This document shows, piece by piece, positions 36,657 to 48,432 of a stretch of DNA of 64,000 bases. The stretch comes from Dichetophora obliterata (taxonomy: Eukaryota; Arthropoda; Insecta; Diptera; Sciomyzidae). Every line of letters starts with the position of its first letter. Position 1 is the stretch's first letter. The DNA is taken from the NCBI GenBank assembly GCA_963920525.1, contig OY986440.1:15144298-15208297 (forward strand). Reading direction: 5' to 3'. The notes below the pieces were generated by a model. It searched no databases, had not been told where the DNA came from, and was given only the letters and a program-made list of their open reading frames with translations. The translations under genes and the position numbers were made by a program.

Positions 36657-37998
36657 TCTATATATATAAAATGGAATGTGTGGTTGTTTATTTGTTTGTT
36701 TGTACCTTATAGGAGACCAAACCTCTGGACCGATCTTCCTGAAATTTTCACAGCATTTAACTGGGACTCTGGCATGATTAATAGGGTACTTTTTTCGACA
36801 ACGCCCACTTTTACGCCCACTTTTTTAAAATGATGTAATTGCTCCCATATAGTTTTTAACAGATTTACTTCAAATTGTATACACATTATACTCCAGGCGA
36901 GGTAGAAATAAACATTTCTTACGCAACACCCCCTTTCACGCCCCTTTTCACGCCAAATTTAAGTTTTAAACTTTTTGTTCTCTGTACAAATTTGTTCCTT
37001 CCAACGGATTATTTTTTATTTGGTAGTATATTGCTCTTAATACTGTTAACGTCGACATATTACTATGAACCACGCCCACTTCAACGCCCCCTTTTTTAAT
37101 TCAGATACTTACTTATGCCACTAACAATGTTTGCTATACAAAATACTTTTTTTGTAATATGTATTTACCTAAAGTTTTATATACTTTTTATCTACAGGTA
37201 AGGTAGCCATAGATTTTTAATTACCAAATCCCCCTTTTTCGCCCCATTTTACTTTAATTATAATTAAACTGCTTTCAATATATATATATAAAAATGAATG
37301 TCTGTTTGTTTGTTTGTTTGTGCTTTATAGGAGGCCAAACCCTTGGACCGATCTTCCTGAAACTTTCACAGCATTTTACTATGACTCTGGAAAGAATAAT
37401 AGGTTATATGAAGTTTTTATTAGACAAAGGAGCGTGGCACTGCCCATATAACCCAAAAATTTAAATCGCCATATTTTGGGCATTTTTTGACCTACGTTGA
37501 TGCTATTTGGTACATATGGTATTGGCATAGTTAGAAATACGTACCAGGAGAAAAGTGGGTGGGACCACGTCCCTTTTTAGGAAAATTAAAAATCGCAATA
37601 TAGTCTTAACTACTGGACCGATCGTCATTAAATTTTCACAATAGGATATTCTTACGAAATAATAAATTCTTGACTATATAAAGTTGTGAATGGACGAAGA
37701 GGCGTGGGTTCACCCATATAACCCAAAATTTAAAACCGTCATATCTTGGGCATTTTTTGACCAACGGCGGCAGTATTTGCAATATATGGTATTGGCATGA
37801 ATAGAAATACGTACCAAAAGAAAAGTGGGCGGAGCACGCTCCTTTGTTTGCGATATATTGGAGGCTGGAACTGATAACCGAAAAAAGAGGCGAAGCATTG
37901 CAATAATTAAATTAAATAAATAAATTTTTGTAAATATATAAATACTTTTAATTTTATTTTATACGAGGGGGGTAGCGAAGCACACCGGGTTCAGCTAG
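36657..37998 (+). mobile_element. Helitron-like non-autonomous element with a duplicated 5' end
   Basis: It begins TCTATATATATAAAATGG after AAA and ends CCGGGTTCAGCTAG before TT, again the TC...CTAG, A/T pattern. The 5' module (TGTTTGTTTGT, TTATAGGAG.CCAAACC, GGACCGATCTTCCTGAAA) occurs twice, at about 36665 and 37295. The element is thus a partial tandem or two nested copies. CACGCCC-rich stretches are in between. Orientation is opposite to the element at 35144-35877. Confidence 0.65.
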
Positions 37999-38029
37999 TT
38001 TATTATATACATGATCTTAGCATATTTTT

Positions 38030-39438
38030 TTACAGATAAAATTATGTACATATTTAATATTGTAACTTATTCTAAGGGAAGATCTAAAATATGGCGTCTT
38101 TTTAATCTTCTGACTAAATTTTTTTCATCTAGTCAGAAGATTAGCAGCTAATTCATTTTCATGATTACTTAACCTATTAAGGTATGCTTGCGAAACCTTC
38201 TCAATTTCAGTTTTGTCGTTGGATACGAACCACGGAGCTTTGACTAAGAGTCGGAGAGTTTTTGACTGAAGCCTTTGTAGTAATTCAATATTTGAGTTAC
38301 TGGCATTGCCCCAAATCTGAATACCGTATGTCCAAATAGGTTTAAGTATAGCCTAAGAAAGTCTTACTTTGTTCTCAGGTGATAGTTCTTATCTTGGGCT
38401 GATCAACCAATAAAGTTTTTGGCTTTTAAGTTTTAAATGTTGTTTTTTAACCTCAGCCTGCGGTCTAGGTGCAATCCTAAATATTTTACCGATGTACTAT
38501 GAGGAATTTAAATTCCGTTTATGAATACTGGTGGACAGTCACTTTTTCTCAGCGAGAATGTTATGTGTGCAGATTTGTTAGGATTCGTTTTTATATTCCA
38601 TTTTCTAAGCCATGATTCAATTCTTTCCAATGACATTTGTGTTTTAGTAGAAGACTCAGTGAGAGTTTCTGCAGAGGTTGCAAGTAAAACATTGTCCGGA
38701 GTAGGCATGTCTGTGGTGAACAAAGTATAAAAGACTGGTCCTAGCGCACTACCATGGGGAACTCCAGCATTAATAAAGAAAATTCCAGAATTTTCGGATC
38801 TAACCCTAACATAAAAGCTTCTCTCGCTTAAATATGACTTAAGTAATAAGTAGTATGGAGCAGGAAGTAAAGTTTTTATTTTATATAGGAGACCACAGTG
38901 CCACGCACGATCAAATGCTTGATCTACGTCTAAGAAAACCGCTAAGCAATTTTTTCGTTTCCAATGAATTCCTTATTGAATTTACAGTGCGTGACATTGT
39001 TCTAGTGTCCCATGACCTTGACGAAACCCGAACTGGTGTTCTGGTATGATGTTATGCATAGCCAATACTGGTAACACTCTAAGCAAAAGTATTCTTTCAA
39101 ATATTTTAGAGAATACTACCAGCAAACTTATCGGGCGGTAAGAAGTTCATTTATTTTCAGGTTTGTAAGGCTTGGGTACCACAACAATTTCCGCGCATTT
39201 TCATTGTGCCGGAAAGTAATTTAGCCAAAGTATTGCATTATATATCAATGATAGGAATTGAACACACTTTTTGGAAGTAACTTCACGACTTTAGCGTCAA
39301 TAAGGTCGTACCCTGGAGACTTGTTGTTGCTGAGGCTTTTAAATTCAAGTTGAGCTTCTGAAGGTGTAGTAGCTTTTAGTGGAAAATCTATTTGGCAAGG
39401 TACATCGAGAAAACTTAAAATTTGTTCTTTATCTGAAC
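38030..39438 (-). pseudogene. Jockey-like non-LTR retrotransposon with a dead active site
   Basis: Leftward the frames give SDKEQILSFLDVPCQIDFPL and LSNNKSPGYDLIDAKVVKLL (39245-39463), then LFTTDMPTPDNVLLAT followed by SAET where FADD belongs (about 38665), IESWLRKWNIKTNPNKSAHI and CPPVFING (38508-38723). These are jockey-clade reverse transcriptase motifs. The catalytic FADD is replaced by SAET, and several frame breaks separate the blocks. The left end abuts the Helitron-like element; the right end is cut by the hAT terminus at 39439. Confidence 0.8.
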
Positions 39439-40540
39439 CAGTGGCGTAGCTAGGATTTACCAAGGGAGGGTATAAGTAAAATTTGAAATTATGTTTAAAA
39501 ATATATATATTTATATTTTAAGCGTATTGTATATCTTGTGCGCTCTTAGCGAACACTCAAAAAGTAGTGAAGATGTACATATAACATTAATTATTTTTGC
39601 ATTAAACAATTAAGTCAAACTGCCTTGGCTTTAAAGATAGCTCATTGAGTACCTCATCGGCATTAATGTGCACATCTTTGTGTATTGCAAGGGCAACCAG
39701 TCTGTTAAGCCGATTCTAAAATTTTAATACATAATTATAGCTTACTACAACTGTTTAACAAACAAATTCAAATTCTAAACTATACCTGTCTTGTTGAATT
39801 TCTTAAGTAGGGATTTATTCGCTTCATACACGAAAAGGTGCGCTCAGCCGTACTGGTTGACGTCATTTTTTGGTAAAACGCCCTTGCGGCTAATATACTG
39901 CTTCCACAGTCTAACTTCAGTAACAGCTGTTGATGGTGGGCAGTCAAGAAACTCCTCGTTAAACTAAAAGGTGGATTTAAGATTATTTTCTAAAGAGACA
40001 TAATTAAAAAGTGCCTGAAATCCAGTCAGTATTTTTCTATGGTTTGTGAACCTTTCCTTCAACTTCATTTTATAAAAATCCAGAAATTCAGTAAACAGTT
40101 TCACACGGAAATATTTTTCTATTGGAAGGCCTCTTGTTTCTGAGTTCTTGTAAGTGTTACAATTATATCAATGCTTTCTGCAAGCGACTTTGCTTCTATG
40201 AAAATTTTTTCAAAAGTTTCTTCATTCTCGCGAATTTTTTAAATTTCACGCTGAGCCTCAACTAAATCAATATTCTTTTTTTGAAAATTTAGACCCAATG
40301 GCAACGAATGCTGGTTAACTAAACCCACAATCTTGAGGGTCAATATAAATTCAAAGTCAATTGCATTTTTCAATATTCTAGAATTTGGATCAACACACTG
40401 CATTTGCTCATGCTGGAAAATTGAATGAAAGTCGCTAACTGATTCGCAATTTGCAATCCATTTGGCTAAATTTAATTTTTTCAACGTTTTCGCTCTTTCA
40501 CAAGAATCGGTTTCAATTATATTAGTTTCTAGTTTCACTT
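39439..40540 (-). pseudogene. hAT transposase remnant
   Basis: The left terminus reads CAGTGGCGTAGCTAGG, a common hAT tip. On the minus strand at about 39800-39870 the translation KMTSTSTAERTFSCMKRI is the hAT dimerisation motif. A 99-codon frame at 40239-40538 has DFEFILTLKIVGLVNQHSLP. The frame is broken between the two. I found no matching right terminus or duplication of ATCTGAAC, so the 3' limit is uncertain. Confidence 0.7.
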
Positions 40541-40589
40541 GGTAGCAGTGGTGTTTTTTAGGTGCAATTGTACCTTTTACTGCACATTA

Positions 40590-40755
40590 AGGCCCAACCA
40601 AAAAAGGCGAATCGAGACGATTGCAACTTGCCGAACGTCTGACGAGTTGAGACGCTAACAGTTCGGTTCTTACGGAACAAAACGTATGGACAAGCTGTTT
40701 AGTTCAGTTTCGTTTCTACTCGTTACGGAGCAACTCGTCTATTTTGGTTGGGCCT
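40590..40755. mobile_element. Short MITE with AGGCCCAACCAAAA ends
   Basis: 166 bp with inverted ends AGGCCCAACCAAAAAAGGCG and (complemented) AGGCCCAACCAAAATAGACG. The flanks are TTA on the left and TTC on the right, close to a TWA duplication. The tips resemble MITE family A. Confidence 0.65.
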
Positions 40756-41508
40756 TTCAGCTTAGTATGCTGTATGAACGAAAATTTTTGGGCATATAAC
40801 TCTACACGCAAAATATTGGTGTTGAGTCAAAATGTTTGTGTGGAGAAAAGGCACTTGCTTTTCTGGTTGACAGATTCATATTTTTAATGCTGCAGTTTTA
40901 TATCTTATAAAAGGCAAGACTACACATTAATTAACTATATGATTGTTGAATGGCAAATTTCCGCGCTAACTAAATGTACGGGCATATAATCGACAAAGAA
41001 ATTTTGACACTCTCCTTTCACGAATGGAAATTTGGTAACATAGCAATAATTTTTCAGTTGAGTTTTCGAGCTTACAACTCTTAGCTAGAAAAGATCGCAT
41101 TGATTTTGCTCAAATCATGTCCAATAACTTATTTCTATCACTATAATACTAAAATATTTCGAAAAGATTAAAAATTCATACATAATTTCAGCTATCGTAC
41201 TAGAATATTTAGCCGCTTGCAAACGAATGCAATTGAACAGCTGATCCGATACGTATCGTTTCGTAATACCATTTGTTTCCGGTAAACGAAAAACGCTATC
41301 TGTCGGATTTAATACGACAAATGTAAGTTCGTAATACCGCATAACGGAATGTAAGCGTTTATCGTGTATCGTATGAATTCGTAATAGGGGCCCTAAACTA
41401 ATTGCTGTAGTCGTTCTTATTTTAACGAATTTTCATATAAACTCGTTGAAATCTTTTCGTTGAGTTTACTTTTTGTATGGTTGTTGCATGTTTACCCAGC
41501 TAGAACAG
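40756..41508. other. Gene-free spacer
   Basis: No supported gene. A T/A-rich region with a short TAATACGAC-like repeat near 41270-41400. Confidence 0.4.
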
Positions 41509-41511
41509 TAA

Positions 41512-41811
41512 AGGCAGAATTATAATAGACGTAATGTAATGTAACGAAATGTTGTCAACTGTCATCGGGACGGGACGTAATGTAAGAAAACGTTGTAGCA
41601 ATTATAATAGGCAGTAGCCAGGCAGTTTTCAGTCGTAAATAATTGCACGTTCCCGTTCAATTTAAACTTCGACATCCATAGCTGTGGATATAAAAACTAT
41701 CACATTAATAACGAAAACTCAACAAAAAGTTCAACAATATAAAATAGCACAATAATCGAATCTAACCTCAATGTTTAGTTGTTCTTTGAACAGACTGTTA
41801 TAACTGGGCAT
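41512..41811 (-). mobile_element. PIF/Harbinger-type MITE, family A copy 2
   Basis: Flanked by TAA on both sides (41509-41511, 41812-41814). It reads as the reverse complement of the copy at 12126-12597, sharing GTAAATAATTGCACGTTCC and CATCCATAGCTGTGG. About 150 bp near the right end are missing relative to that copy. Confidence 0.8.
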
Positions 41812-42013
41812 TAACTGTTACATACGGCGTATATAACACGAGCGGTCACACGATTTGCGTTACGTCCATATACAATTTTTCATACAAAACTTGTGACCGT
41901 TGTTCAAGCGATGATCAAAATGTCACAAGGCTTGCATCAGTTGTGCGCTATCCTCCCCCTCTCCCTATGCCGTTGTGTCTAACCATCCCCCTAGCCATCG
42001 TGTTACAGCTCTG

Positions 42014-43485
42014 CAAAGAAGTAAAATATTAGGAAATGGTGTTGTTAACACATACACTGTACGTGAGCTGTCGCATCATTCGTAAATTGTGCGAGCGAGA
42101 AAGAGAGTGTTTTTTGACATTTTTGAGAACCCTGGCAATTGATTGGAAAACTCCTCAGCAAAATAGTTGAAAATAGTTTAATTTTAAGTATTTTTCACTG
42201 CTTAAAAAGCAACAAAATCAAAGAAAAAAATCACAAAAATAAATGCAACATGAGTTGTGCAGTAAAGAGTTGTAAAAGTTCCCGAAAACTTAAAAACAAT
42301 CTGCTTTCGTTCCACAGGTAAATATGTCTACACGGTTTCATTTCTTTTTACAAAAGTGCTTTATTAAGTTTCTTACGATATTTTTTTTATCTTATTTGTA
42401 TTAGAAATGTATATATTTCTAATTAAAAATGGTTTAAAAATGCAATTTAGACCCTTTGATTTTGCGCCAGTTTGATCAAACCACATCTGTCAAAACACAA
42501 ACACTTCTTCAGGGGCGCAGTCATTTTTCACAGTAGAAAAATTTTTGGGGCGCTCTTGTTTTCAGCATAGTGAATTAGATTTGGTACCTGTTTGTTAAAT
42601 TTTTCTGATTTCTACTCAACAACTAGGCAGAAACACCCAAAAAATAAGGATTTTAAAAAAATTAACCTAAATAATTTTGTAATTAAAGTTGAAGCTAAGA
42701 ATTTATTGGGTTATCAAATTTAGAAAAATTACCTAAAAATGTTGCTGTTTTTCTAGTTTTTCTATAAAACTAAGCTTTATAAGTATTAAAACAAAGGTAA
42801 TGCGCGCATCTATTCAATGAGGTGTGAACAATAAAATTCCATGCATAACTTTTTAAGATATAACTTTTTTTATAATTTGAATTTGTCTGAAAAACTAGTG
42901 GTTTCCCTTTTACGAAAGCAATATATTAAAAACAGAATTATTAAAAAGATAAATACATCCAGAAGTACTGTGGATAGCAAAACCTGTGTTGTACTTACTG
43001 AGGTTTGTAATCCCTAAGCAGCGGCCGAAGGCCTCCTATTAATACATTTAGTAATTTTTATTAAATTTGGAAAAATCTCGCCAGTAAAAAAAAATTGTAC
43101 CTTAAATGCAAGTATTTTTATAATTGATATCTTGAACAGATACTTGTATTATCTCTCTTTTGATACCCATTAAGTTTTGTTTTGTTGGAAAACTTAAAAA
43201 ATCAGCTAAATTTTTAGTCCACTTTTTGCAACGTTCGATGCCTATAACTTCTAAGCCAATTGCGAGCGATCTGAAATTTTTTAAATAATTAGAGTTGTTG
43301 CTATTCTTGACACGTTCCTAAAATTTTAATGCATAAGAACAGACTTTAGCAGTTTGCGCCTTCTTTTACGATACAACCGAATACGGCCCTTTGTGATTGT
43401 TTCTGTATTTGTGTGAACCAATGCCAATATAAAAAATACCACACTTTTCTGCTATTACACCACTTCCTTATATTTTACTTCTTTG
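42014..43485 (+). mobile_element. P-element-like transposon
   Basis: The inverted ends CAAAGAAGTAAAATATTAGG and CAAAGAAGTAAAATATAAGG continue GAARTGGTGT, 27 of 29 positions identical. Perfect 8-bp repeats CAGCTCTG flank it (42006-42013, 43486-43493). Both the duplication length and the end sequence, comparable with the P terminus CATGATGAAATAACATAAGG then TGGTCC, point to the P superfamily. The only coding trace is a THAP first exon at 42250. The middle (about 42640-43340) consists of the fold-back family also seen at 31111-31740, so the transposase body has been lost or replaced. Confidence 0.75.
42250..42317 (+). CDS. THAP zinc-finger first exon of the P-like element
   Basis: The exon encodes MSCAVKSCKSSRKLKNNLLS then FH and ends mid-codon at CACAG, followed by donor GTAAAT. 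C-x4-C followed by SFHR is the start of a THAP domain, the DNA-binding fold of P transposases. The second half (C-x2-H and AVPTIF-like residues) should be in the next exon, which I cannot find within the element. The frame is also open upstream to 42139, so the start is chosen from the THAP alignment. Probably a relic. Confidence 0.6.
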
Positions 43486-43929
43486 CAGCTCTGGCCTGTT
43501 ATATGCCAAATTATAAAAACAATTGTTTAAAGTTTTGCATTATTTGTTTATTAAAATATTTACCTTCCTGATAGATTTGGAATTACGAATATACAATTTT
43601 TAGCAACAAACAATTATCAAAGAATAAGTCAGCATGAACAGTACATAACAGCACATAACATCATAAGCTCATTTTCGCAGTTGCTTGTTTTTTAAACATT
43701 TTATCCCAAGTATTCATCAGCATCTATTTAATATGTTAATCTGAAAAGAAAAATGAATAAATTTCGTAAGCACAGTTTTTAATTATTTTTCAAAAACATT
43801 CATTTGACTACACCGCTTTGTGTTGCACGTTTATTTTTTGGCCGCAAAAGAGCTAGACATAGAAACACGTATACCTTTCCTTGTTTCCCATCAAATGACA
43901 GCATAAAAGTGTATTGGTGAACACCAAAT

Positions 43930-46017
43930 TTTGTTTCGTGAATCCAAAAAGATTCAAAGAAAAAATTTTGCTCTTGGCCCTTTTCCTCCGATTCTACTAT
44001 TAAATCAAATAAAAGCTCATTTAAAACTTTTAAAAAATATGGTTTTAAATAGTGTTCGGTATGAAACTGGGAAATTCTTTACAAATGCCTTACACTGTGG
44101 AAACAAATCGTGATGCTTACAAAATCATAAAAAATTTTACTGGGCACAAGAAAACGGCAACCATAAATGGTCCACTTTTCCTGGATGGGGAAAAAAGTTG
44201 TGCTATCTCTAGTGATTTAAACATTGCAAATCTGCTTGCTGACAATTTTTCGGCTAATCACAAACTTACCTCTGGATTCGATTCTGAACATAAAAACATT
44301 GTAGAAAATTCCATACTTTCGCTTGAAAACTTAAATTCAGCTATTAATTTTGACCAAAACATATCTCCTCTTATTCATAGTAATAATTTTCTATGTAATA
44401 TAAATGCTAGCTTGACGGAAAATGTACGTGGTATTCTTACCTCAACTGATGAAGTATTACAAATTATCAACTCTCGGCCAAACAAGAAGTCTACTGGCTT
44501 TGACAACATGCCGTTCTCTCTTATCAAAAAATTTGACATATGTATCATTTCAATTTTAACAATTTTTTTCAATCATTATACAAAAATCAATTTGGGTTTC
44601 TTGGTGGTCATTCAACGAATCATGCACTAGCCAGAATACAGGCTGACATAAATAATGGTTTAAATGAAAATAAAGTTACTACGGTTGTGGCCCTGGATTC
44701 AAAGGCTGCTTTTGATACAATTTGGCATGATGGCCTTTTACGCAAAATGTTAATACTTAATTTTCCGATTATTATTATTATTAAGATTTTTAAATCAATG
44801 CTATCACTCAGAAGTTTTACCGTTCGGCTAAATGGGCATTTGTCAGATATTTATACCATGGAAGCTGGTGTGCCCCAGGGCTCTGTCCTTGGTCCTTTGT
44901 TATTCATACTTTATGTATATGATATTCCCTTACATAATGCTATCAAAATTTCGCAATTTGCAGATGACACCACGCTTCATGTAGTTCATAATGACACAGC
45001 CCATACTCAAAATTTATTAAATATTTTTCTTGTTAAAATTTCCAATTACTTTAAAAATTGGAAGTTGGCCTTAAATAAGAATAAGACTGAGCTCATGCAT
45101 ATCATGGGTTTTGTTCGTGATACAAATCCTAAGTTAAGAAAGTTAGTAAGAAACATGAAAATTACTTTAGATGGTCATTTATTGATTGCTAAAAATGACA
45201 TAAGACTGCTTGGCATGCAGTTGCAAACAAATAATAGATTTTCCAAACACATTACCATCAGGTTAAATAAGGCCAAAAGGGCTAAATTTCATCTACACCG
45301 TATTTTCAAAAATTCGAAAATTAATGTTAAAATTAAAACAAACATGTACAAGCTGTATATTCGACCAATCCTTATGTACGCTTCTCCTGTTTTGTGTCGG
45401 CAACCGCTGGTTTCTAGTCACCAGATGGAATTATTAAGATTATTTGAGAGAGGGTGTCTCAGATCTACTGCCAACATTAAACGAAATCGAGGTTCTTTTA
45501 AACATGTTCGTGGCTCTCAAATTGACAATACCTCTGGCTGTATGAGGATTGATCGTTGTGCGGCCTTGTCGCATGTCGGTTTTTATAATAAATGCCTAAA
45601 TTTTGCTGACCCTAAATTTGATGATATTTTACGTAGATTTGGAAATGGTCAAGCTTACAGCTGCATGCCAAGTTTATTTGATCAGCATAACGCTGGAAAT
45701 CTTGTTATAAACGATGAACTAAAAATTTTTTACACCAGGTACGATAATCGTCCCGGGCTAGTGTATAATACTAGTCAACTTATTTAAAAAATTATGATTC
45801 ATATGCAAGACTGTTGTAAACTTTTATTTCCATTTTGGTTTTTTATTTAATTTTTGCCTATAAACTTATTTTTATAAATTTAAGCTACTCTGAATTAATA
45901 TCAATCGTTGGCTGTGATAAAGTTCTCATAGATTACTACTTGGCATATTTATACTATGTTATAGTTAATTTTAAGTTTTGATTTCTAAATAAAACTATTC
46001 TAACAAAAATAAAAAAA
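43930..46017 (+). pseudogene. Jockey-like non-LTR retrotransposon, fingers deleted
   Basis: The frame from 44052 covers the region before the RT domain and ends with RPNKKSTGFDNMPFSLIKKF. A shifted frame (to 45787) resumes at QFGFLGGHSTNHALARIQAD and contains ALDSKAAFDTIWHDGLLRK (motif A), GVPQGSVLGPLLFILYVYDI (motif B), QFADDTTLHV (catalytic FADD intact), then LYIRPILMYASPVLC and a tail ending at a TAA. The block with FRPISLL and SK that should join the two is missing, so about 60-70 codons are deleted at 44560-44600. A second frame change lies near 44100. The 3' end is the A-rich tail before 46017. Confidence 0.85.
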
Positions 46018-46099
46018 TTTTTGTTTCGTTGTGTATGTAAACTTGTTACAGCTGTCCAGCAGGGTGGCATGTGTTTAGCGTGTACAACAACCTTCCTAT

Positions 46100-46493
46100 G
46101 GCGCCTGTTACACGTTCAATATATATTGATCAATATACAGTATCGTAATATTTATTGAGCGTGTTATTATTATTAAAATATTTAAATATTTTGAAATCTA
46201 GATCGCGGATCGCAAAACTGTCAATAAATATTGAACGTGTAGCATATTTTGTGTCATCAATACGCGATACGGCAGTAGGCGGTGAAATAAAAATTAGCGG
46301 TATTCACGGTATTCATTTGCCTGTGCATTTAAGCACTTGTGCAGTTAGGTTTTCGTGAGCACACTTAGCAAAAACTGTATGAATACTGACGCGATAAATA
46401 TTGAACGTGTAGCATTCAACCGCGATCCATCAATCCATGAATTTGGATCGCGATCCAAGTATCACAATAAATATTGAACGTGTAACAGGCGCC
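46100..46493. mobile_element. 394-bp MITE with GGCGCCTGTTACACG ends
   Basis: The inverted ends GGCGCCTGTTACACGTTCAA match over about 25 bp. TAT flanks both sides (46097-46099, 46494-46496). The motif AATAAATATTGAACGTGTA occurs three times inside (about 46223, 46397, 46466), twice internally and once as the right end. Superfamily unresolved. Confidence 0.75.
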
Positions 46494-47458
46494 TATAAAA
46501 TAGAAATTCAACTCTGCGCCATAGTCTCGGTTTACACTCATCAAGACTTGGAGATCAAGTCTTATTTTTGTTGATGCAAGACGTGGACATCATCGTGAAA
46601 GAGGTGGAAGTTCAAATGGGAATAACTAAGAATTGACATCAACTCTTGTGGGGAGTGAAAACTTCTCAAGCGTCAAATGGGCGTTTGACAGCTAGTGGTA
46701 GCGGAGGTCGGCGAACCAACATTGATAAAAATGTCACTGACATAATGCAACCTCAATTTTGACAGCCAAGTCGACAGTTGTTTCCCTGCTCAGGCTTGAA
46801 TTTGAATTCAAAATTCAGCTCAGCAGAGGAAACACTACGACATATCAACCTGAAGAGTTTTTCTCATCGGCTCTACCGGTAGAACCCGTTGTGTTGTGCC
46901 CTCGGCTGGTCTAGAATTTGAATTCGAATTCAAACCTGAGCTGGGATTTCAACCCGGAAGCCAGTAATTATAAATGATGTTTTTTTTTCTTCTTTCCTTT
47001 TCTTTTTGTTTGCAAAATAATTAGCCACGACGTGTCTGCCATGGTTAATTAGGGCCTACAGTTGGACATCGTTCAATTTGCCATCTGTCATGTCGGTTTG
47101 TTTGCAAGCATCGAAAAACAAGGGTCAAACCCCGCGTCCGACAGTTTGTGCAAACATCGTTTGCACCAACTTTCGGTGTAAGCGGTCATTAAAACAGGTC
47201 GTATAACATAGCCGGTCGTACTGTCCGATTTGCTTATGTAAACGACCATACAATAGGTGACGGCTGTCAACGAAAAGAACGATGGCTGGCGAACTTCTGG
47301 CCTTTGTTCTTTTTCGTTGAAGGCTACCCAGGCAAGTAGGGCGTAATCGTGAGCCACTTTATCAGCTAAGGACACCACAGCCACGGGAGACTGTGGACAG
47401 TCTCAAACAAAAAAAAAAAAAAAATCGTAGGAGCAAACGCTAGTGCAAACATTATCTA
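46494..47458. other. Non-repetitive spacer with palindromes
   Basis: No supported coding. GC content is higher than elsewhere. Two palindromic blocks built on TTGAATTTGAATTCAA (about 46795) and GAATTTGAATTCGAATTC (about 46914) are visible. A T-run at 46980 and an A-run at 47409-47424 border the minisatellite side. Confidence 0.45.
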
Positions 47459-48432
47459 ATTGCACCAGCACGTCCACGGCCAGTGCAAACACTGTCTAAA
47501 TTGCACCAGCACGTCTTCGGCCAGTGCGACCACGACGGCATCTGCACCAGCACGTGTACGGCCAGTGCAAACACTGTCTAAATTGCACCAGCACGTCTTC
47601 GGCCAGTGCGACCACGACGGCATCTGCACCAGCACGTCTACGGCCAGTGCAAACACTATCTAATTGCACCAGCACGTCTTCGGCCAGTGCGACCACGACG
47701 GCAATTGCACCAGCACGTCTTCGGCCAGTGCGACCACGACTGCATCGGCACCAGCACGTCTACGGCCAGTGCAAACACTATCTAATTGCACCAGCACGTC
47801 TTCGGCCAGTGCGACCACGACGGCATCTGCACCAGCACGTCTACGGCCAGTGCAAACACTATCTAATTGCACCAGCACGTCTACGGCCAGTGCAAACACT
47901 GTCTAAATTGCACCAGCACGTCTTCGGCCAGTGCGACCACGACGGCATCTGCACCAGCACGTCTACGGCCAGTGCAAACACTATCTAATTGCACCAGCAC
48001 GTCTTCGGCCAGTGCGACCACGACGGCATCTGCACCAGCACGTCTACGGCCAGTGCAAACACTATCTAATTGCATCAGCACGTCTACGGCCAGTGCAAAC
48101 ACTGTCTAAATTGCACCAGCACGTCTTCGGCCAGTGCGACCACGACTGCATCGGCACCAGCACGTCTACGGCCAGTGCAAACACTATGTAATTGCACCAG
48201 CACGTCTTCGGCCAGTGCGACCACGACGGCATCTGTACCAGCACGTCTACCGCCAGTGCAAACACTATCTAAATTGCACCAGCACGTCTTCGGCCAGTGC
48301 GACCACGACGGCATCTGCACCAGCACGTCTACGGCCAGTGCAAACACTATCTAAATTGCACCAGCACGTCTGCGGCCAGTGCGACCACGACTGCATCAGC
48401 ACCAGCACGTCCACGGCAAGTGCATCCACGAG
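47459..48432. repeat. GC-rich minisatellite of alternating ~40-bp units
   Basis: About 24 units, each starting GCACCAGCACGTC, alternate between TTCGGCCAGTGCGACCACG and TACGGCCAGTGCAAACACT forms, so the higher-order unit is near 81 bp. Units differ by one base (CTAATT or CTAAATT), which shifts the frame. Several frames on both strands stay open for 60-150 codons (for example CTSTSSASATTTASAPARL), but they change register with the unit type and have stops. I do not call a protein. Confidence 0.85.
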
